A stretch of DNA of 64,000 nt from the NCBI GenBank assembly GCA_031291795.1, contig JARLIJ010000272.1, forward strand, positions 1 to 64,000, written 5' to 3'. The translations under genes and the position numbers were made by a program. The notes beneath the pieces were generated by a model, which searched no databases, was not told the origin of the DNA, and saw only the letters and a list, made by a program, of their open reading frames with translations. Position 1 is the first letter of the stretch. Every line of letters begins with the position of its first letter. The DNA comes from Acetobacteraceae bacterium. Lineage in GTDB: Bacteria; Pseudomonadota; Alphaproteobacteria; Acetobacterales; Acetobacteraceae. Positions 35,425-43,975 of the stretch are shown piece after piece.

Positions 35425-35994
35425 ATGATACCGCGTCGGGCAACGATTATTTTTCTCTTATCTCTGGGAACGATTGCGGGAAGCGTATGGCCTCAGGCCG
35501 CCGCCATTCTGTGGGCCTCAACTCCTGCCCAAGCCCAGAGCGGAGCAACTGATAACGAGTTATATGCAGCCTATTGCATAGGTGTAATGGATGAACGAAT
35601 TGGCACTGGCGCTCCTTCTGCAGATCCTCAGAAGGAGCAGTATGAACGGTCAGTGACCGCCCCTTGGGTCCAATTGCGACAGCGGTTTCAAACCTATCTT
35701 CTTTCAACAGGTGCTATCGCTGATCCGCAGCGTGTGGATGCTGCTCTTGGGCTGACGGCAGCGGCGCGGCGTGGCCACACTGATATGCAACAATGTTTGG
35801 CGGCTCTAACGACAAAATGCAATCGAGACGCGTGCGGCTATCATTATTCAACGCCAAGTGACCCTTTAGGCTTGCGCGGTCCCTCTCCCACTCAAAGCAA
35901 ATGCATATTTGAATATCTGAAGACCTGCCAGGCTCAGCAGCCGTCTTGCGTGAGGGAGTCCCGATGTGATGGGCCAGATACCCTACCTTTTTAG
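35425..35994 (+). CDS. Secreted hypothetical protein, element cargo
   Basis: 189 aa. Signal peptide at residues 1-37 (MIPRRATIIFLLSLGTIAGS ... TPAQAQ), then a mature domain with seven cysteines (YCIGVMDE, QCLAALTTKCNRDACGYHY, KCIFEYLKTC, CVRESRC), which suggests disulphides in the periplasm. Codon use is clearly less GC-rich than in the host backbone. No family recognised. It lies 24 bp after the DUF5681 gene in the same direction and is the most likely cargo gene of the element. Confidence 0.7.
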   Translation: MIPRRATIIFLLSLGTIAGSVWPQAAAILWASTPAQAQSGATDNELYAAYCIGVMDERIGTGAPSADPQKEQYERSVTAPWVQLRQRFQTYLLSTGAIADPQRVDAALGLTAAARRGHTDMQQCLAALTTKCNRDACGYHYSTPSDPLGLRGPSPTQSKCIFEYLKTCQAQQPSCVRESRCDGPDTLPF

Positions 35995-36387
35995 ACGACC
36001 CTCACCGCAAAAGCGTCCAACACGGCGCTTCACATCGTAGCTAGCCTTTCGGCGAAGCGGTCGGAGCCACCGGACGGCCGGGCCATCGACTGCCGTTGCC
36101 CGTGGCCACGATCCTCCAGGCCAATGTCCCGAGCCGCGCGCGAGGCGGAAAGTCCCCTTTCCAACGCTCGTCGCCGGACATAGGTTGTTGCGCAGCCACA
36201 AGTTCGAGCAGGAAGAACTGGTCGGAGCACCAGGCTGGCACTGCCGGGCTGACCCGAACGCGTCCAGGTCGCTTCGGACGGCCCATCCATCGGGATCCCG
36301 TGCCCAGTAGCCAACACCACCGCTCCAGCCCAGCGCGGCGTGCTTCGTGTGCGCACGCGCGCAGGGGGTATGGGGGAACACCGACAC

Positions 36388-36521
36388 CAACCACCGCACA
36401 ACCGCCGCGCTCGGAGAAGCAGGGCGCCTGGGCATGCGCCGCCGACTATCGCAGAACCGCCGCAAACAACCACCGCATAAGCAACATCAATGGGTTGCGC
36501 GTAAGAGCCGCAACCGCCGCA
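36388..36521. repeat. Iteron-like cluster of CAACCRCCGC repeats
   Basis: Five near-identical 11-bp units: CAACCACCGCA (36388), CAACCGCCGCG (36399), GAACCGCCGCA (36454), CAACCACCGCA (36467) and CAACCGCCGCA (36511). The first two are head-to-tail with no gap. They lie in the 577-bp stretch (35995-36571) downstream of the RepA-like ATPase, which otherwise has no credible gene. Short direct repeats near a replication ATPase suggest a replication origin, but this is inferred. Confidence 0.5.
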
Positions 36522-36571
36522 GACCGTGTTCAGATGGCTGCCGGAACGTCGTGGGAACTGAAACAATATGC

Positions 36572-37735
36572 CTACAGTGGGCCACTTCCATCGTCGCTGG
36601 CGTTCCGGACGATCTGCTGGCGGGCGTCGCCCGGCCGGCCATAGCTCGCCAGCCTGATGTGCCTGTCGGCGAAGAGGCGCGACATAGCTCCGTCCAATTC
36701 CCTCGAAGTGTAGCCTTGCGCATCGGGCCTCTTGGCAAACACTTTGGGGGCAAAGTTGCCGGCCCGGTTGGAATTCGACACGCGTATCTGCTGCGCCTCG
36801 CATCGTTCGAGCAGGGCCAGGAACACCGTTTCCACTGTATCTCGTTGGATCGCGCCGGCGATGCCGCCTTCCGATGTGACCGGAGCAAATGCGCCATTGA
36901 CCCATCGCAGCCTGATCGTGTCGCCGATGCCAGCATAGTTGGCCTTGCGTCGTGTCAGGACGCGCTCGGCAGCGTCCTGCTGCTCTGCTTTGCCATCGGC
37001 GCCCCGGTGCGCCAGTGACCACCGTGAACGCACGCTGTTGCTCCACCCGGTGCTACCGCCATCCAGATCGCCGGTCTTTAATCCAGTGCGGGACGGATGG
37101 GCGTTCAGCAGCACCGCGCCGTTGATCTCGATCGCCAATTTGTTCAGCAAGCCGATGAATCTCCGAACTTGGTGGCGATCGTTCTCATTGCCCGCAAAAA
37201 GGTCCGCCGCAGTGTCAAGCACGACAAGGCGCGCACCAAATTCCCTTACCGCCCTCGCAATGGCATCGAAGCGCTTCGTGGCCTGCATTCGCCCGTCGCC
37301 GTTGAATGTAGCCAGCGCGTTGTCTTGCCCCAGGCCGCTGATCCATCGCATGTCGCCCAGGGCACTGAGGTGGATGCCTAGATGGGCGCAAATCCGATCC
37401 TGGCGGCGATGCAACTCGCGTTCGTCATCTTCACAGAACAGGCCGAACGATCGACAGGACATCACAGGATAACCACACCAGCGTGTACCGGTGGCGCATG
37501 CCGTCATCAATTGCTGCGACAGCAGCGTCTTTCCGACACCGCCGTCTCCGTAGGCAGCCGTGGTGCAACCGACAGGCAGCCAGTCCCGTACGATCCATTC
37601 GCGCTCTGGCACCGTTCCGGATGCCAGGTCTGCGGGGTTGATGATGCAGAGAGGTTGATCATCGCTTTGGTTCCCGCGTGCGGCATGCTGCACCGCTTCA
37701 CGCGCCACTACTTCAGCATCAAAGGGTGCCGTCAT
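36572..37735 (-). CDS. RepA-like AAA/RecA-fold ATPase of the element
   Basis: 387 aa. Walker A TTAAYGDGGVGKTLLSQQLM (about 58-77), Walker B ARLVVLDTAADLFAGNEND (about 168-186), and a sensor strand INGAVLLNAHPSRTGLKTGD. This is the hexameric RepA/DnaB-like replicative helicase ATPase type (PF13481) found in plasmids and integrative elements. Its ATG overlaps the primase stop by 4 bp. The C-terminal 100 residues are basic and may bind DNA. Confidence 0.82.
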   Translation of the reverse strand: MTAPFDAEVVAREAVQHAARGNQSDDQPLCIINPADLASGTVPEREWIVRDWLPVGCTTAAYGDGGVGKTLLSQQLMTACATGTRWCGYPVMSCRSFGLFCEDDERELHRRQDRICAHLGIHLSALGDMRWISGLGQDNALATFNGDGRMQATKRFDAIARAVREFGARLVVLDTAADLFAGNENDRHQVRRFIGLLNKLAIEINGAVLLNAHPSRTGLKTGDLDGGSTGWSNSVRSRWSLAHRGADGKAEQQDAAERVLTRRKANYAGIGDTIRLRWVNGAFAPVTSEGGIAGAIQRDTVETVFLALLERCEAQQIRVSNSNRAGNFAPKVFAKRPDAQGYTSRELDGAMSRLFADRHIRLASYGRPGDARQQIVRNASDDGSGPL

Positions 37736-38559
37736 CGCCTTGCCCCCGCTGCAAGTGCGCTGCTCAGAGTCCGCACTACCTCACGTCGTTCCAGTCCAGC
37801 AACTTGGCTCGCGTGGGCCAGCGCCTCGGCGATTTCGGGCGGCGTCAACAACCCATCGGCGATGAAACGGGACAGGCTCCACGCGGCTCGGTTTAACGTG
37901 TCGTTGCGTTGACCATCTGGCGCAGTGGCGACCTGTTCGACGGCCCTTCGCAAGGCGCCGATGGCATAGAAACGGCCAGGCTGCCCAGTGTTTGCCACGG
38001 GATGCGGGGCCGGCAGCGGTGACTTCGGCAGTGGCGCGACAAGTTGCAGCAGCCAGTCGGGTGCCGGCGGCGCTGCGATTTCCCAGGGTGGCGTGATCCA
38101 CCGATACCGCATGCGAGTCCGGTGATGGATGGATGGTGGGATTGTTACGGTCAGCCGGCCCCGTCGAGGATCAATGCCAGGACATGGTGTACCTGTGGCG
38201 CCAGCGATCGGCTCGCCGCGATGCAGGAAGAACAGGGCGCACCCTCCGCCGCCGGAGCGTGTGGCAGGCCGCGGCGGGATGGGACCGTGCACCGCTACCA
38301 GGGCGGCGAGTGCCTTGATTCCGTCCGCTCCATGGTGCGGTCCCGGTGCATCGACATCCAGCGCCCAGATACTGGAGCCGGCCATCACGACGCGCCAGTT
38401 GCAGTCGGGAAACTCAGCGCTCCACCGGGCTAGACAATCCAGGTCGCACGTCGCGAGATCAGCCGCCCGCCTGATGCAAGATGCTCGGCTGAAACGTGAT
38501 GCTGGGTGGAGTCGCCAGCCGAGCAATGCAAGTCGTTCGACGTCGGGGTGCAGGGTCAT
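37732..38559 (-). CDS. Prim-pol type DNA primase/polymerase of the element
   Basis: 275 aa from ATG 38559 (a GTG at 38571 is also in frame). ALLGWRLHPASRFSRA starts the domain. SSIWALDVDAPGPHHGADGI (about 63-82) has the D-x-D catalytic pair of bifunctional primase-polymerases (PF09250 type). ATRSGGGGCALFFLHR is the following conserved strand, and GIDPRRGRLTVTIPPSIHHR contains the conserved Pro-Ser-x-His region. The start overlaps the stop of a 27-codon ORF (ATGA) and the stop overlaps the ATPase start, so the set is translationally coupled. Confidence 0.83.
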   Translation of the reverse strand: MTLHPDVERLALLGWRLHPASRFSRASCIRRAADLATCDLDCLARWSAEFPDCNWRVVMAGSSIWALDVDAPGPHHGADGIKALAALVAVHGPIPPRPATRSGGGGCALFFLHRGEPIAGATGTPCPGIDPRRGRLTVTIPPSIHHRTRMRYRWITPPWEIAAPPAPDWLLQLVAPLPKSPLPAPHPVANTGQPGRFYAIGALRRAVEQVATAPDGQRNDTLNRAAWSLSRFIADGLLTPPEIAEALAHASQVAGLERREVVRTLSSALAAGARR

Positions 38560-38639
38560 ATCTGGCCCCACAGCGACAAGCCCGGGCCGGCGAACTCGGC
38601 CAGCGCGGCATCACCCGATCCGTACAACACCATCTTCAT
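38556..38639 (-). CDS. 27-codon small ORF coupled to the primase gene
   Basis: Reads MKMVLYGSGDAALAEFAGPG followed by LSLWGQI. Its start overlaps the stop of the preceding 58-codon ORF (ATGA, 38636-38639), and its stop overlaps the primase start (ATGA, 38556-38559). There is no ribosome site of its own, so translation would depend on re-initiation. The double overlap is the only evidence that it is real. Confidence 0.4.
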   Translation of the reverse strand: MKMVLYGSGDAALAEFAGPGLSLWGQI

Positions 38640-38812
38640 TTCGGCCGCTTGCTGCTGCTGGGATGGGGCACCCTGGCCTTGCACAAGTAACCATCGTGGC
38701 AGAACTCGCGCGTCAGCAGCAAAGCGCGCAATGCTTCCATAGGGTTGGTAGACGCGGCGGCCAACGCCGCCTGCTCGATGACGCAGATCGCGCCATCAAT
38801 GATGCAGATCAT
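38636..38812 (-). CDS. 58-residue small protein of the element replication operon
   Basis: Reads MICIIDGAICVIEQAALAAA, then a helix with STNPMEALRALLLTREF, ending in a basic tail KARVPHPSSSKRPK. A weak ribosome site (AAGG) precedes it. A further 25-codon ORF (38824-38901) ends 12 bases upstream. No family recognised. It is placed first in the chain of overlapping ORFs leading to the primase and ATPase. Confidence 0.45.
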   Translation of the reverse strand: MICIIDGAICVIEQAALAAASTNPMEALRALLLTREFCHDGYLCKARVPHPSSSKRPK

Positions 38813-38952
38813 GTCAGGGCCTTTCAGCCCCGCGCCGCTTGAAGCGTTGCGTCACATCGGCTATATCGCAGTTGCCGACTACGATTGTTCCGAACCGACA
38901 TGCCGCCTCGGTGTGAGCAGCACTGGGGCGCTGTCGTTTTCGAGCGTCGTCG

Positions 38953-39180
38953 TTATGAGTGGCTGTTGCTTGTGCTTGCCCACTCGGCTGCTCGGCTTGT
39001 GTGCGTGCGTGCCGCGGCCCACTGCATCGCCTGCGCCAGTGGGTAAGCCAGACGACGCTCACTCAGTCGAACGAACGCGGGTCCCTCTCCGGTTTCGCGC
39101 CAGCGTTGCAAGGTGCGCCGAGAGATTCTGAATCGCTCGGCGAATTCTTTCTCGGTCAGAAAGTGATCTGATTCGGGCAT
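38953..39180 (-). CDS. AlpA-like helix-turn-helix protein (excisionase/regulator)
   Basis: 75 aa from ATG 39180 with a perfect AGGAGG 8 bases upstream. FLTEKEFAERFRISRRTLQR, WRETGEGPAFVRLSERRLAY and PLAQAMQWAAA form the short winged-helix of AlpA/MerR-like excisionases. In integrative elements such proteins activate excision or replication genes. It lies upstream of the replication operon on the same strand, the normal place for its transcriptional regulator. Confidence 0.75.
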   Translation of the reverse strand: MPESDHFLTEKEFAERFRISRRTLQRWRETGEGPAFVRLSERRLAYPLAQAMQWAAARTHTSRAAEWASTSNSHS

Positions 39181-39524
39181 TTCGTACCTCCTGCAGTGGC
39201 ACGAGCACACACGGCTCAACGCAACAACACGGCTCGCGCGCGCGTCACGGTCGGTCGATGGGATTGGTGGCCACTGCTCGGGCCGAGAAGCGGATCGCGC
39301 TGCTTGGTGTTCCGCTGCGTGCTGCCGGTGGCCGCTGCTGGGGCGAACCGATAGCGCGGCGTAATCGGTATCGCATCGGCCGCTAGCAAGTCAAGGCTCC
39401 TCTACGCCGCCTGTGGCGAAAGCCCTGAGTTCATCTGCCGATCACGAGCAACCGGCGTGGCGCCTGCAAACACGGGCCAGCACGAAGGAGGTCGGCGTCA
39501 AACACCCGCAAGATGGGGGCACCG
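39181..39524. other. Gap between AlpA-like gene and integrase
   Basis: 344 bases. No convincing gene; one 42-codon plus-strand frame (39258-39386) lacks a ribosome site and a recognisable motif. The stretch must contain the promoter of the AlpA-like gene, but no clear -35/-10 pair can be singled out. Confidence 0.4.
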
Positions 39525-40757
39525 TTACGCCCGGCGCAGCGCCACGATGTTGCCGGCCTCCAATCCACCTTCCGCACAGCGCAAGACATGAGTCGCCCAG
39601 GCTTGCAATGCCGATGCCCGCTCCGCCGCGAAATCGTGACGTTGATACACGCGCGCCGCACCCCGGAGCTTGCTCGGCTGATGCGCCAACAGCTTATCTG
39701 CCACGATGGAATCGATGCCCATTGCCGCCAATGCCGAAACACCCGTGCGACGAATGTCATGCAGGCGCCAGTCTGTGACGCTGCTGGCCCGATCGAGCGC
39801 AGCCTTCGCTTTGGTGAAGCCAGAAACGGCGGTGCGGCCTGTGGTCGAGAATAGCAGATCCTGCCCCTCAATACGGGGGATCGCTGCCAACGCCTCTTTC
39901 GCGGCGGCAGGCAGCGCAATGACATGCGGCAGCCCCCGTTTCATTCGGGCACTCGGGATGGTCCAACTCGATAGGTCGGGCGAAAGTTCGGACCACCGCA
40001 TTCCTGCGACCTCCTCGCGGCGTGCCAGGGTCAGCAGCAGCAGGCGGAACAGCGGCCCCCAGGGATAGGACATGCTGGCTGCCGCGCCCCACACTCGGCC
40101 AAGTTCTTCGTCCGTCAGCGCCCGCTCCCGCTCAACCGCACCGGCCGGTATGGGGAGGTTCATGAACGGGTTGCCAGGCACTTTCCCGCGCTTCTCCGCC
40201 CAGTGGAAGCAAGCCCGCGCATAGGCCATGGTACGGCCCGCCATTGCCGCCTTTCCAGCCTTGGCAAGCGCGTCCAGCGTGTTCACCGCCTCTGCGCGAC
40301 TCAGGCGTGCGGCGGGCCGACCCAACAGATGGTCGAAGGCATGATGCAGCGCTCGCTGTGCTTCGCGGGCGTAGCGCGGACGGCGGTGCGTCAGATGCAG
40401 GCCAGCCCATTCGTCGATCAAGGCGCGGAATGTCAGGGCCGTCTCGGCACGGTCGCGCTCGGCGTCCCGGCGGCGCTGCTCGCGCTCAGCACGCGGATCG
40501 ATGCCCTTGGCCACCTGGCCTAAGCGCACGCGTGCTGCCTCGCGGGCTTGGTCGATGGTGAGGCTGCCCCAAACGCCCAACGGCTCGCGCACCTTCCGGC
40601 GGGTCGCTGTGTCCGTCCACTGGGCGATGAACGTGCGGGTCCCTTTGGTGGTCAATCGTACCCCAAGGCCCGGGCATGCCGTGTCGAACAGCAGGCGATC
40701 TTTCTGGCCAGGCTCCAACGCCAACCCGTGCAGTAGCTTGTCGGTCAGCTTCGGCAT
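39525..40757 (-). CDS. Tyrosine recombinase / integrase
   Basis: 410 aa from MPKLTDKLLHGLALEPGQKD. The N-terminal half is the arm-binding domain of P4-type integrases (DTACPGLGVRLTTKGTRTFI). The catalytic domain has Arg in LLTLARREEVAGMRW, HxxR in DWRLHDIRRTGVSALAAMG, His in ADKLLAHQPSKLRG and the nucleophile Tyr in ARVYQRHDF. Its start lies 157 bp from attR. It should catalyse integration into and excision from tRNA-Thr. Confidence 0.93.
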   Translation of the reverse strand: MPKLTDKLLHGLALEPGQKDRLLFDTACPGLGVRLTTKGTRTFIAQWTDTATRRKVREPLGVWGSLTIDQAREAARVRLGQVAKGIDPRAEREQRRRDAERDRAETALTFRALIDEWAGLHLTHRRPRYAREAQRALHHAFDHLLGRPAARLSRAEAVNTLDALAKAGKAAMAGRTMAYARACFHWAEKRGKVPGNPFMNLPIPAGAVERERALTDEELGRVWGAAASMSYPWGPLFRLLLLTLARREEVAGMRWSELSPDLSSWTIPSARMKRGLPHVIALPAAAKEALAAIPRIEGQDLLFSTTGRTAVSGFTKAKAALDRASSVTDWRLHDIRRTGVSALAAMGIDSIVADKLLAHQPSKLRGAARVYQRHDFAAERASALQAWATHVLRCAEGGLEAGNIVALRRA

Positions 40758-40913
40758 TGCTCGCACCCGCCTGTCTGCGGACCTGCTGCGGACCCGAGCC
40801 CTGGGTCCGCGTGGCGATCCATGGCGGCATGCTAATCAGCGGGTCCGGCAGTATGCAAGCAAAATAGCGGTATATTGCGAAGCGTGGCGATTGATGGCGG
40901 GTCCGCATCGCTT

Positions 40914-40960
40914 ATTCGTAATCAGTAGGTCCGGAGTTCGACCCTCCGCGTCGGCACCAG
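40914..40960 (+). repeat. attR: 47-bp direct repeat copy
   Basis: Perfect copy of 34503-34549, here without the 5' half of the tRNA (preceding sequence CGCTT has no tRNA homology). It marks the right end of the element. The metQ gene follows 287 bp later. Confidence 0.93.
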
Positions 40961-41247
40961 TTTCAAGGGGTTGGCAGGGACTGTTCCCTGCGTCCCCGGC
41001 GGTTCCCCCGAGTGTCCATCAGGTGGCGCCGTTTCCGATGGTCCCGGGCGGGACTTCTGCATGGATCGGTCCGGTGACCACGAGAGGGCGTGCCCAGACA
41101 CACCAGGCTTGCAGATCGCCGCCCAGGCAATCGGGGCCGCAAGTGTTGCGGGCCCAGGCGTTGGAGGGCCAATCTCAAGCAGGTCAGGCCGCGTGGCTGA
41201 CCGGAGGTCTACGTGAAGACTGGCTGACCCCTCTGCTCAGGTGCAGC

Positions 41248-42057
41248 TTATGCGCCGGGAATGACGGCGCCCTTGAACGTGTCGGTGACCCATTGTCGCA
41301 CCCCAGGGTCTGCGTAGCCGGCTGCCAGTGCCTTGGCCCACGGTGCATCGGCGTCCGGTTTGCGCACCACGACCAGGCAGCAATACACGCTGTCGCCCTT
41401 TTCCATCGCGAGGCTGCCATGCAGCGGATCAAGGCCGGCGGGCACGGCATAGTTGCCGGTGACGGCGGCCGCATCGACATCGGCCAGCGACCGCGCGATC
41501 TGTGCCGCCTCCAGCTCGACGATGCGCACGCGCTTGGGGTTATCGGTGATGTCGGCGATCGTGGCGCGGAAATCCGCGCCGGGGGTAAGTTTGAATACGC
41601 CAGCTTCGGCCAGCAGCAGCAAGGCGCGACCGCCATTGGTGGGATCGTTGGGAATGGCGATCCGCGCCCCGTTCGGCAGGGCGTCGACGGATTTTGCCTT
41701 CGTGCTGTAGATCGCCATGGCGGTCAGCACGGTACGCCCGACCGCCACGAAGTCGTAGCCCCGGTCTTTGATCTGCTGATCGAGGAAGGGCCTGTGCTGG
41801 TAGACGTTGACGTCGATGTCGCCGGCCGCCAAGGCGACATTCGGCTGTATGAAATCACCGAATTCGACGATCTTCAGCACCAACCCCTGCTTGCCCACGG
41901 CATCGCGAACCTGTTCCAGCACCTGCGCGTGCACGCCGCTGGTCACCCCGACAAGGAGAGGCCGCTCTGCACTGCCGGGCACCGGCTTGCCCTGGGCGCG
42001 CACCGCCATCGGGAACGCCAATGTCGCCGCAAGTGCTGCTCGGCGCGTAAGATTCAT
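41248..42057 (-). CDS. metQ: Methionine ABC transporter substrate-binding protein MetQ
   Basis: 269 aa. Signal peptide MNLTRRAALAATLAFPMAVR ending AQG, with no clear lipobox Cys, so a soluble periplasmic form is likely. LLVGVTSGVHAQVLEQVRDA, IVEFGDFIQPNVALAAGDID, NVYQHRPFLDQQIKDRGYDF and ARIAIPNDPTNGGRALLLLA are NlpA/MetQ signatures. It binds D/L-methionine and delivers it to MetNI. Third gene of metN-metI-metQ, 26 bp after metI. Confidence 0.93.
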   Translation of the reverse strand: MNLTRRAALAATLAFPMAVRAQGKPVPGSAERPLLVGVTSGVHAQVLEQVRDAVGKQGLVLKIVEFGDFIQPNVALAAGDIDVNVYQHRPFLDQQIKDRGYDFVAVGRTVLTAMAIYSTKAKSVDALPNGARIAIPNDPTNGGRALLLLAEAGVFKLTPGADFRATIADITDNPKRVRIVELEAAQIARSLADVDAAAVTGNYAVPAGLDPLHGSLAMEKGDSVYCCLVVVRKPDADAPWAKALAAGYADPGVRQWVTDTFKGAVIPGA

Positions 42058-42083
42058 AGGCAGGAACTCCTTCGTTTCGAGAC

Positions 42084-42752
42084 TTACTGTCGGTGCGAGA
42101 GCCGGCGGACCAGCGCGTCGCCGAGGCTCTGCAGCCCCTGGACGACGAGGATCAGCAGCACGACCACGGCGGCCATGACTTCCGGCATGAAGCGCTGGTA
42201 GCCGAAACGAATGCCCAGGTCGCCCAGGCCGCCACCACCGATGGCACCCGCCATGGCGGAATATCCCACCAGCGAGATCAGCGTGACTGTGATCGCCGCC
42301 ACCAGGCCCGGCGCCGCCTCCGGCACCAGCACCTTGCGGATGATCTGCCCTCGGCTGGCCCCCATCGCCTGCGCCGCCTCGATCAGGCCATGGTCGACGT
42401 CACGCAATGCCGTCTCGAACAGGCGGGCGATGAACGCTGTCGCCGCCAGCGCCAGCGGCACGGTGGCGGCCGCGGTGCCGATCGAGGTGCCGGCGATCAG
42501 GCGAGTGAAGGGAACCACCGCCACCATGAGGATGATGAAGGGGACGGAACGCACGGCATTGACGATGGCCGCGACCGGACGGTTGATCAGCGCGTTGGCG
42601 GCGATATGTCCCGGCGAGGTGACCAGCAGCAGCAATGCGAGCGGCAGGCCTACGGCAATCGCCACCAAGGCTGCGACGCCCACCATCCAGGCGGTCTCGC
42701 CTGCAGACTGAAGCAGCAGGATTTGCATGGTCGGGTTGAGCAGCGTGCTCAT
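42084..42752 (-). CDS. metI: Methionine ABC transporter permease MetI
   Basis: 222 aa with five hydrophobic segments. The N-terminal TAWMVGVAALVAIAVGLPLA, VRSVPFIILMVAVVPFTRLI and the coupling motif EAAQAMGASRGQIIRKVLVP are typical of the MetI family. YSAMAGAIGGGGLGDLGIRF is the conserved C-terminal loop. Its start overlaps the metN stop by 4 bp. Confidence 0.94.
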   Translation of the reverse strand: MSTLLNPTMQILLLQSAGETAWMVGVAALVAIAVGLPLALLLLVTSPGHIAANALINRPVAAIVNAVRSVPFIILMVAVVPFTRLIAGTSIGTAAATVPLALAATAFIARLFETALRDVDHGLIEAAQAMGASRGQIIRKVLVPEAAPGLVAAITVTLISLVGYSAMAGAIGGGGLGDLGIRFGYQRFMPEVMAAVVVLLILVVQGLQSLGDALVRRLSHRQ

Positions 42753-43846
42753 GCCACCTCCGATCCGGCGGTCGCCGCGGCGATATCGTCCACCTCGAGA
42801 TCCAGGCCCCGCATCCTGTCGATCGCCTGCGCCACATGCACGGGATCGCCAAAGGCGGCGACGACCAGGACGCCGAACGGCTCCAGGCCGATCGCATCGA
42901 TCCGGCCCGAGATGATGTTGAGATCGAGGCCGAAGCGGCGGGACGCCTCGCTGATCACGGCGCGCGTCGAGGCATCGCTGGTGAACAGGATGCGCAGGAT
43001 GCGCCGCATTTCGCCGGGACGCGGTTCCGGCAGCCGCGCGACGGTGCCCTTGGGCAGCATCTCGCCGGTCATCTGGGCGGCGAACTGGCGGGCGGTGTCG
43101 CTCTGCGGCCGGGTGAACACGTCAAACACGCGTCCCTGTTCGATGACCCGCCCCTTCTCCAGCACGGCGACCCGGTCGCAGATCGTCTTGACCACCTCCA
43201 TCTCGTGGGTGATCAGCAGCACCGTCAGCCGCAGCCGATCGCGCAGCTCCCGGATCAATGCCAGGATTTCCGCCGTCGTCTCCGGGTCGAGCGCGCTGGT
43301 CGCCTCATCGGACAGCAGCAGGGTCGGGTTGGTGGCCAGCGCGCGGGCGATCCCGACCCGCTGCTTCTGGCCGCCGGACAAGTGTGCCGGATAGGCATCG
43401 GCTCGATCTTCGAGGCCGACCAGGCGCAGCAGCTCCTTCACCCGTTCGCGACGCGTGGACGCGGGTATTCCCGCAATCTCCAGCGGCAGGGCGATATTCC
43501 CGGCCACGGTGCGGCTGGCGAGCAGGTTGAAGTGCTGGAACACCATGCCGATGCCGCGCCGCGCGGCGGCCAGCGCGTCGCGGCCGAGCCGGCCCAGGTC
43601 CTGGCCGGCTAGCAGCACCTGGCCGGTGTCCGGTCGCTCGAGCAGGTTGACGCAGCGGATCAGGCTGGATTTGCCGGCGCCGGAGCGGCCGATGATGCCG
43701 AAGATCTCTCCAGGCCTTACCTCGATCGACACGCCGTCGAGCGCCGCGGCACTGCTGCCACGATAGGTCTTGCGGATATCCAGCAGCCGCAACAGCGGCG
43801 CATCGGACGCCGGCGGAGGTACGGCATCAGCCATCGAGGCACCCAT
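42749..43846 (-). CDS. metN: Methionine ABC transporter ATP-binding protein MetN
   Basis: 365 aa from ATG 43846 (43834 is an alternative). Walker A IIGRSGAGKSSLIRCVNLLE (about 51-70), signature LSGGQKQRVGIARALATNPT, Walker B LLLSDEATSALD, and H-loop LLITHEMEVVKTICD. The C-terminal NIL domain (RILFTSDASTRAVISEASRR, about 270 onward) binds methionine and causes trans-inhibition. First gene of the operon, downstream of a SAM-II riboswitch and a 12-codon ORF. Confidence 0.94.
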   Translation of the reverse strand: MGASMADAVPPPASDAPLLRLLDIRKTYRGSSAAALDGVSIEVRPGEIFGIIGRSGAGKSSLIRCVNLLERPDTGQVLLAGQDLGRLGRDALAAARRGIGMVFQHFNLLASRTVAGNIALPLEIAGIPASTRRERVKELLRLVGLEDRADAYPAHLSGGQKQRVGIARALATNPTLLLSDEATSALDPETTAEILALIRELRDRLRLTVLLITHEMEVVKTICDRVAVLEKGRVIEQGRVFDVFTRPQSDTARQFAAQMTGEMLPKGTVARLPEPRPGEMRRILRILFTSDASTRAVISEASRRFGLDLNIISGRIDAIGLEPFGVLVVAAFGDPVHVAQAIDRMRGLDLEVDDIAAATAGSEVA

Positions 43847-43864
43847 GGTCAGTCCAACCAGGGG

Positions 43865-43903
43865 TCAGCCGGGGAAAAACACGCGTGTCGTCAGGCCAGC
43901 CAT
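43865..43903 (-). CDS. 12-residue leader ORF between riboswitch and metN
   Basis: Reads MAGLTTRVFFPG, stop. It is preceded by GAGAGGGAGA at proper spacing, a better ribosome site than that of metN itself. It ends 18 bases before the metN start. It could be a real leader peptide that feeds ribosomes to metN or adds a translational layer to the riboswitch. It contains no methionine beyond the start codon, so classical attenuation is unlikely. Confidence 0.45.
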   Translation of the reverse strand: MAGLTTRVFFPG

Positions 43904-43975
43904 AGTGGTCTCCCTCTCAAGCCAGGAACCACGATGCCCGCGTGACCGATGTCTGCGCGACAGGAGGTATCGTGG

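Noticed and set aside
36030-37046. A 338-codon minus-strand frame overlapping the RepA-like ATPase
   Set aside because: It overlaps the ATPase gene in another frame, is Cys/Arg/Gly-rich without motifs, and runs through the iteron-like repeats.
39258-39386. A 42-codon ORF between the AlpA-like gene and the integrase
   Set aside because: No ribosome site, no recognisable motif and no overlap with a neighbour; kept out of the gene list.
40914-40960. A second tRNA-Thr gene
   Set aside because: Only the 3' half is present; the acceptor 5' strand and D-arm are missing. It is the attachment-site copy of the integrated element.
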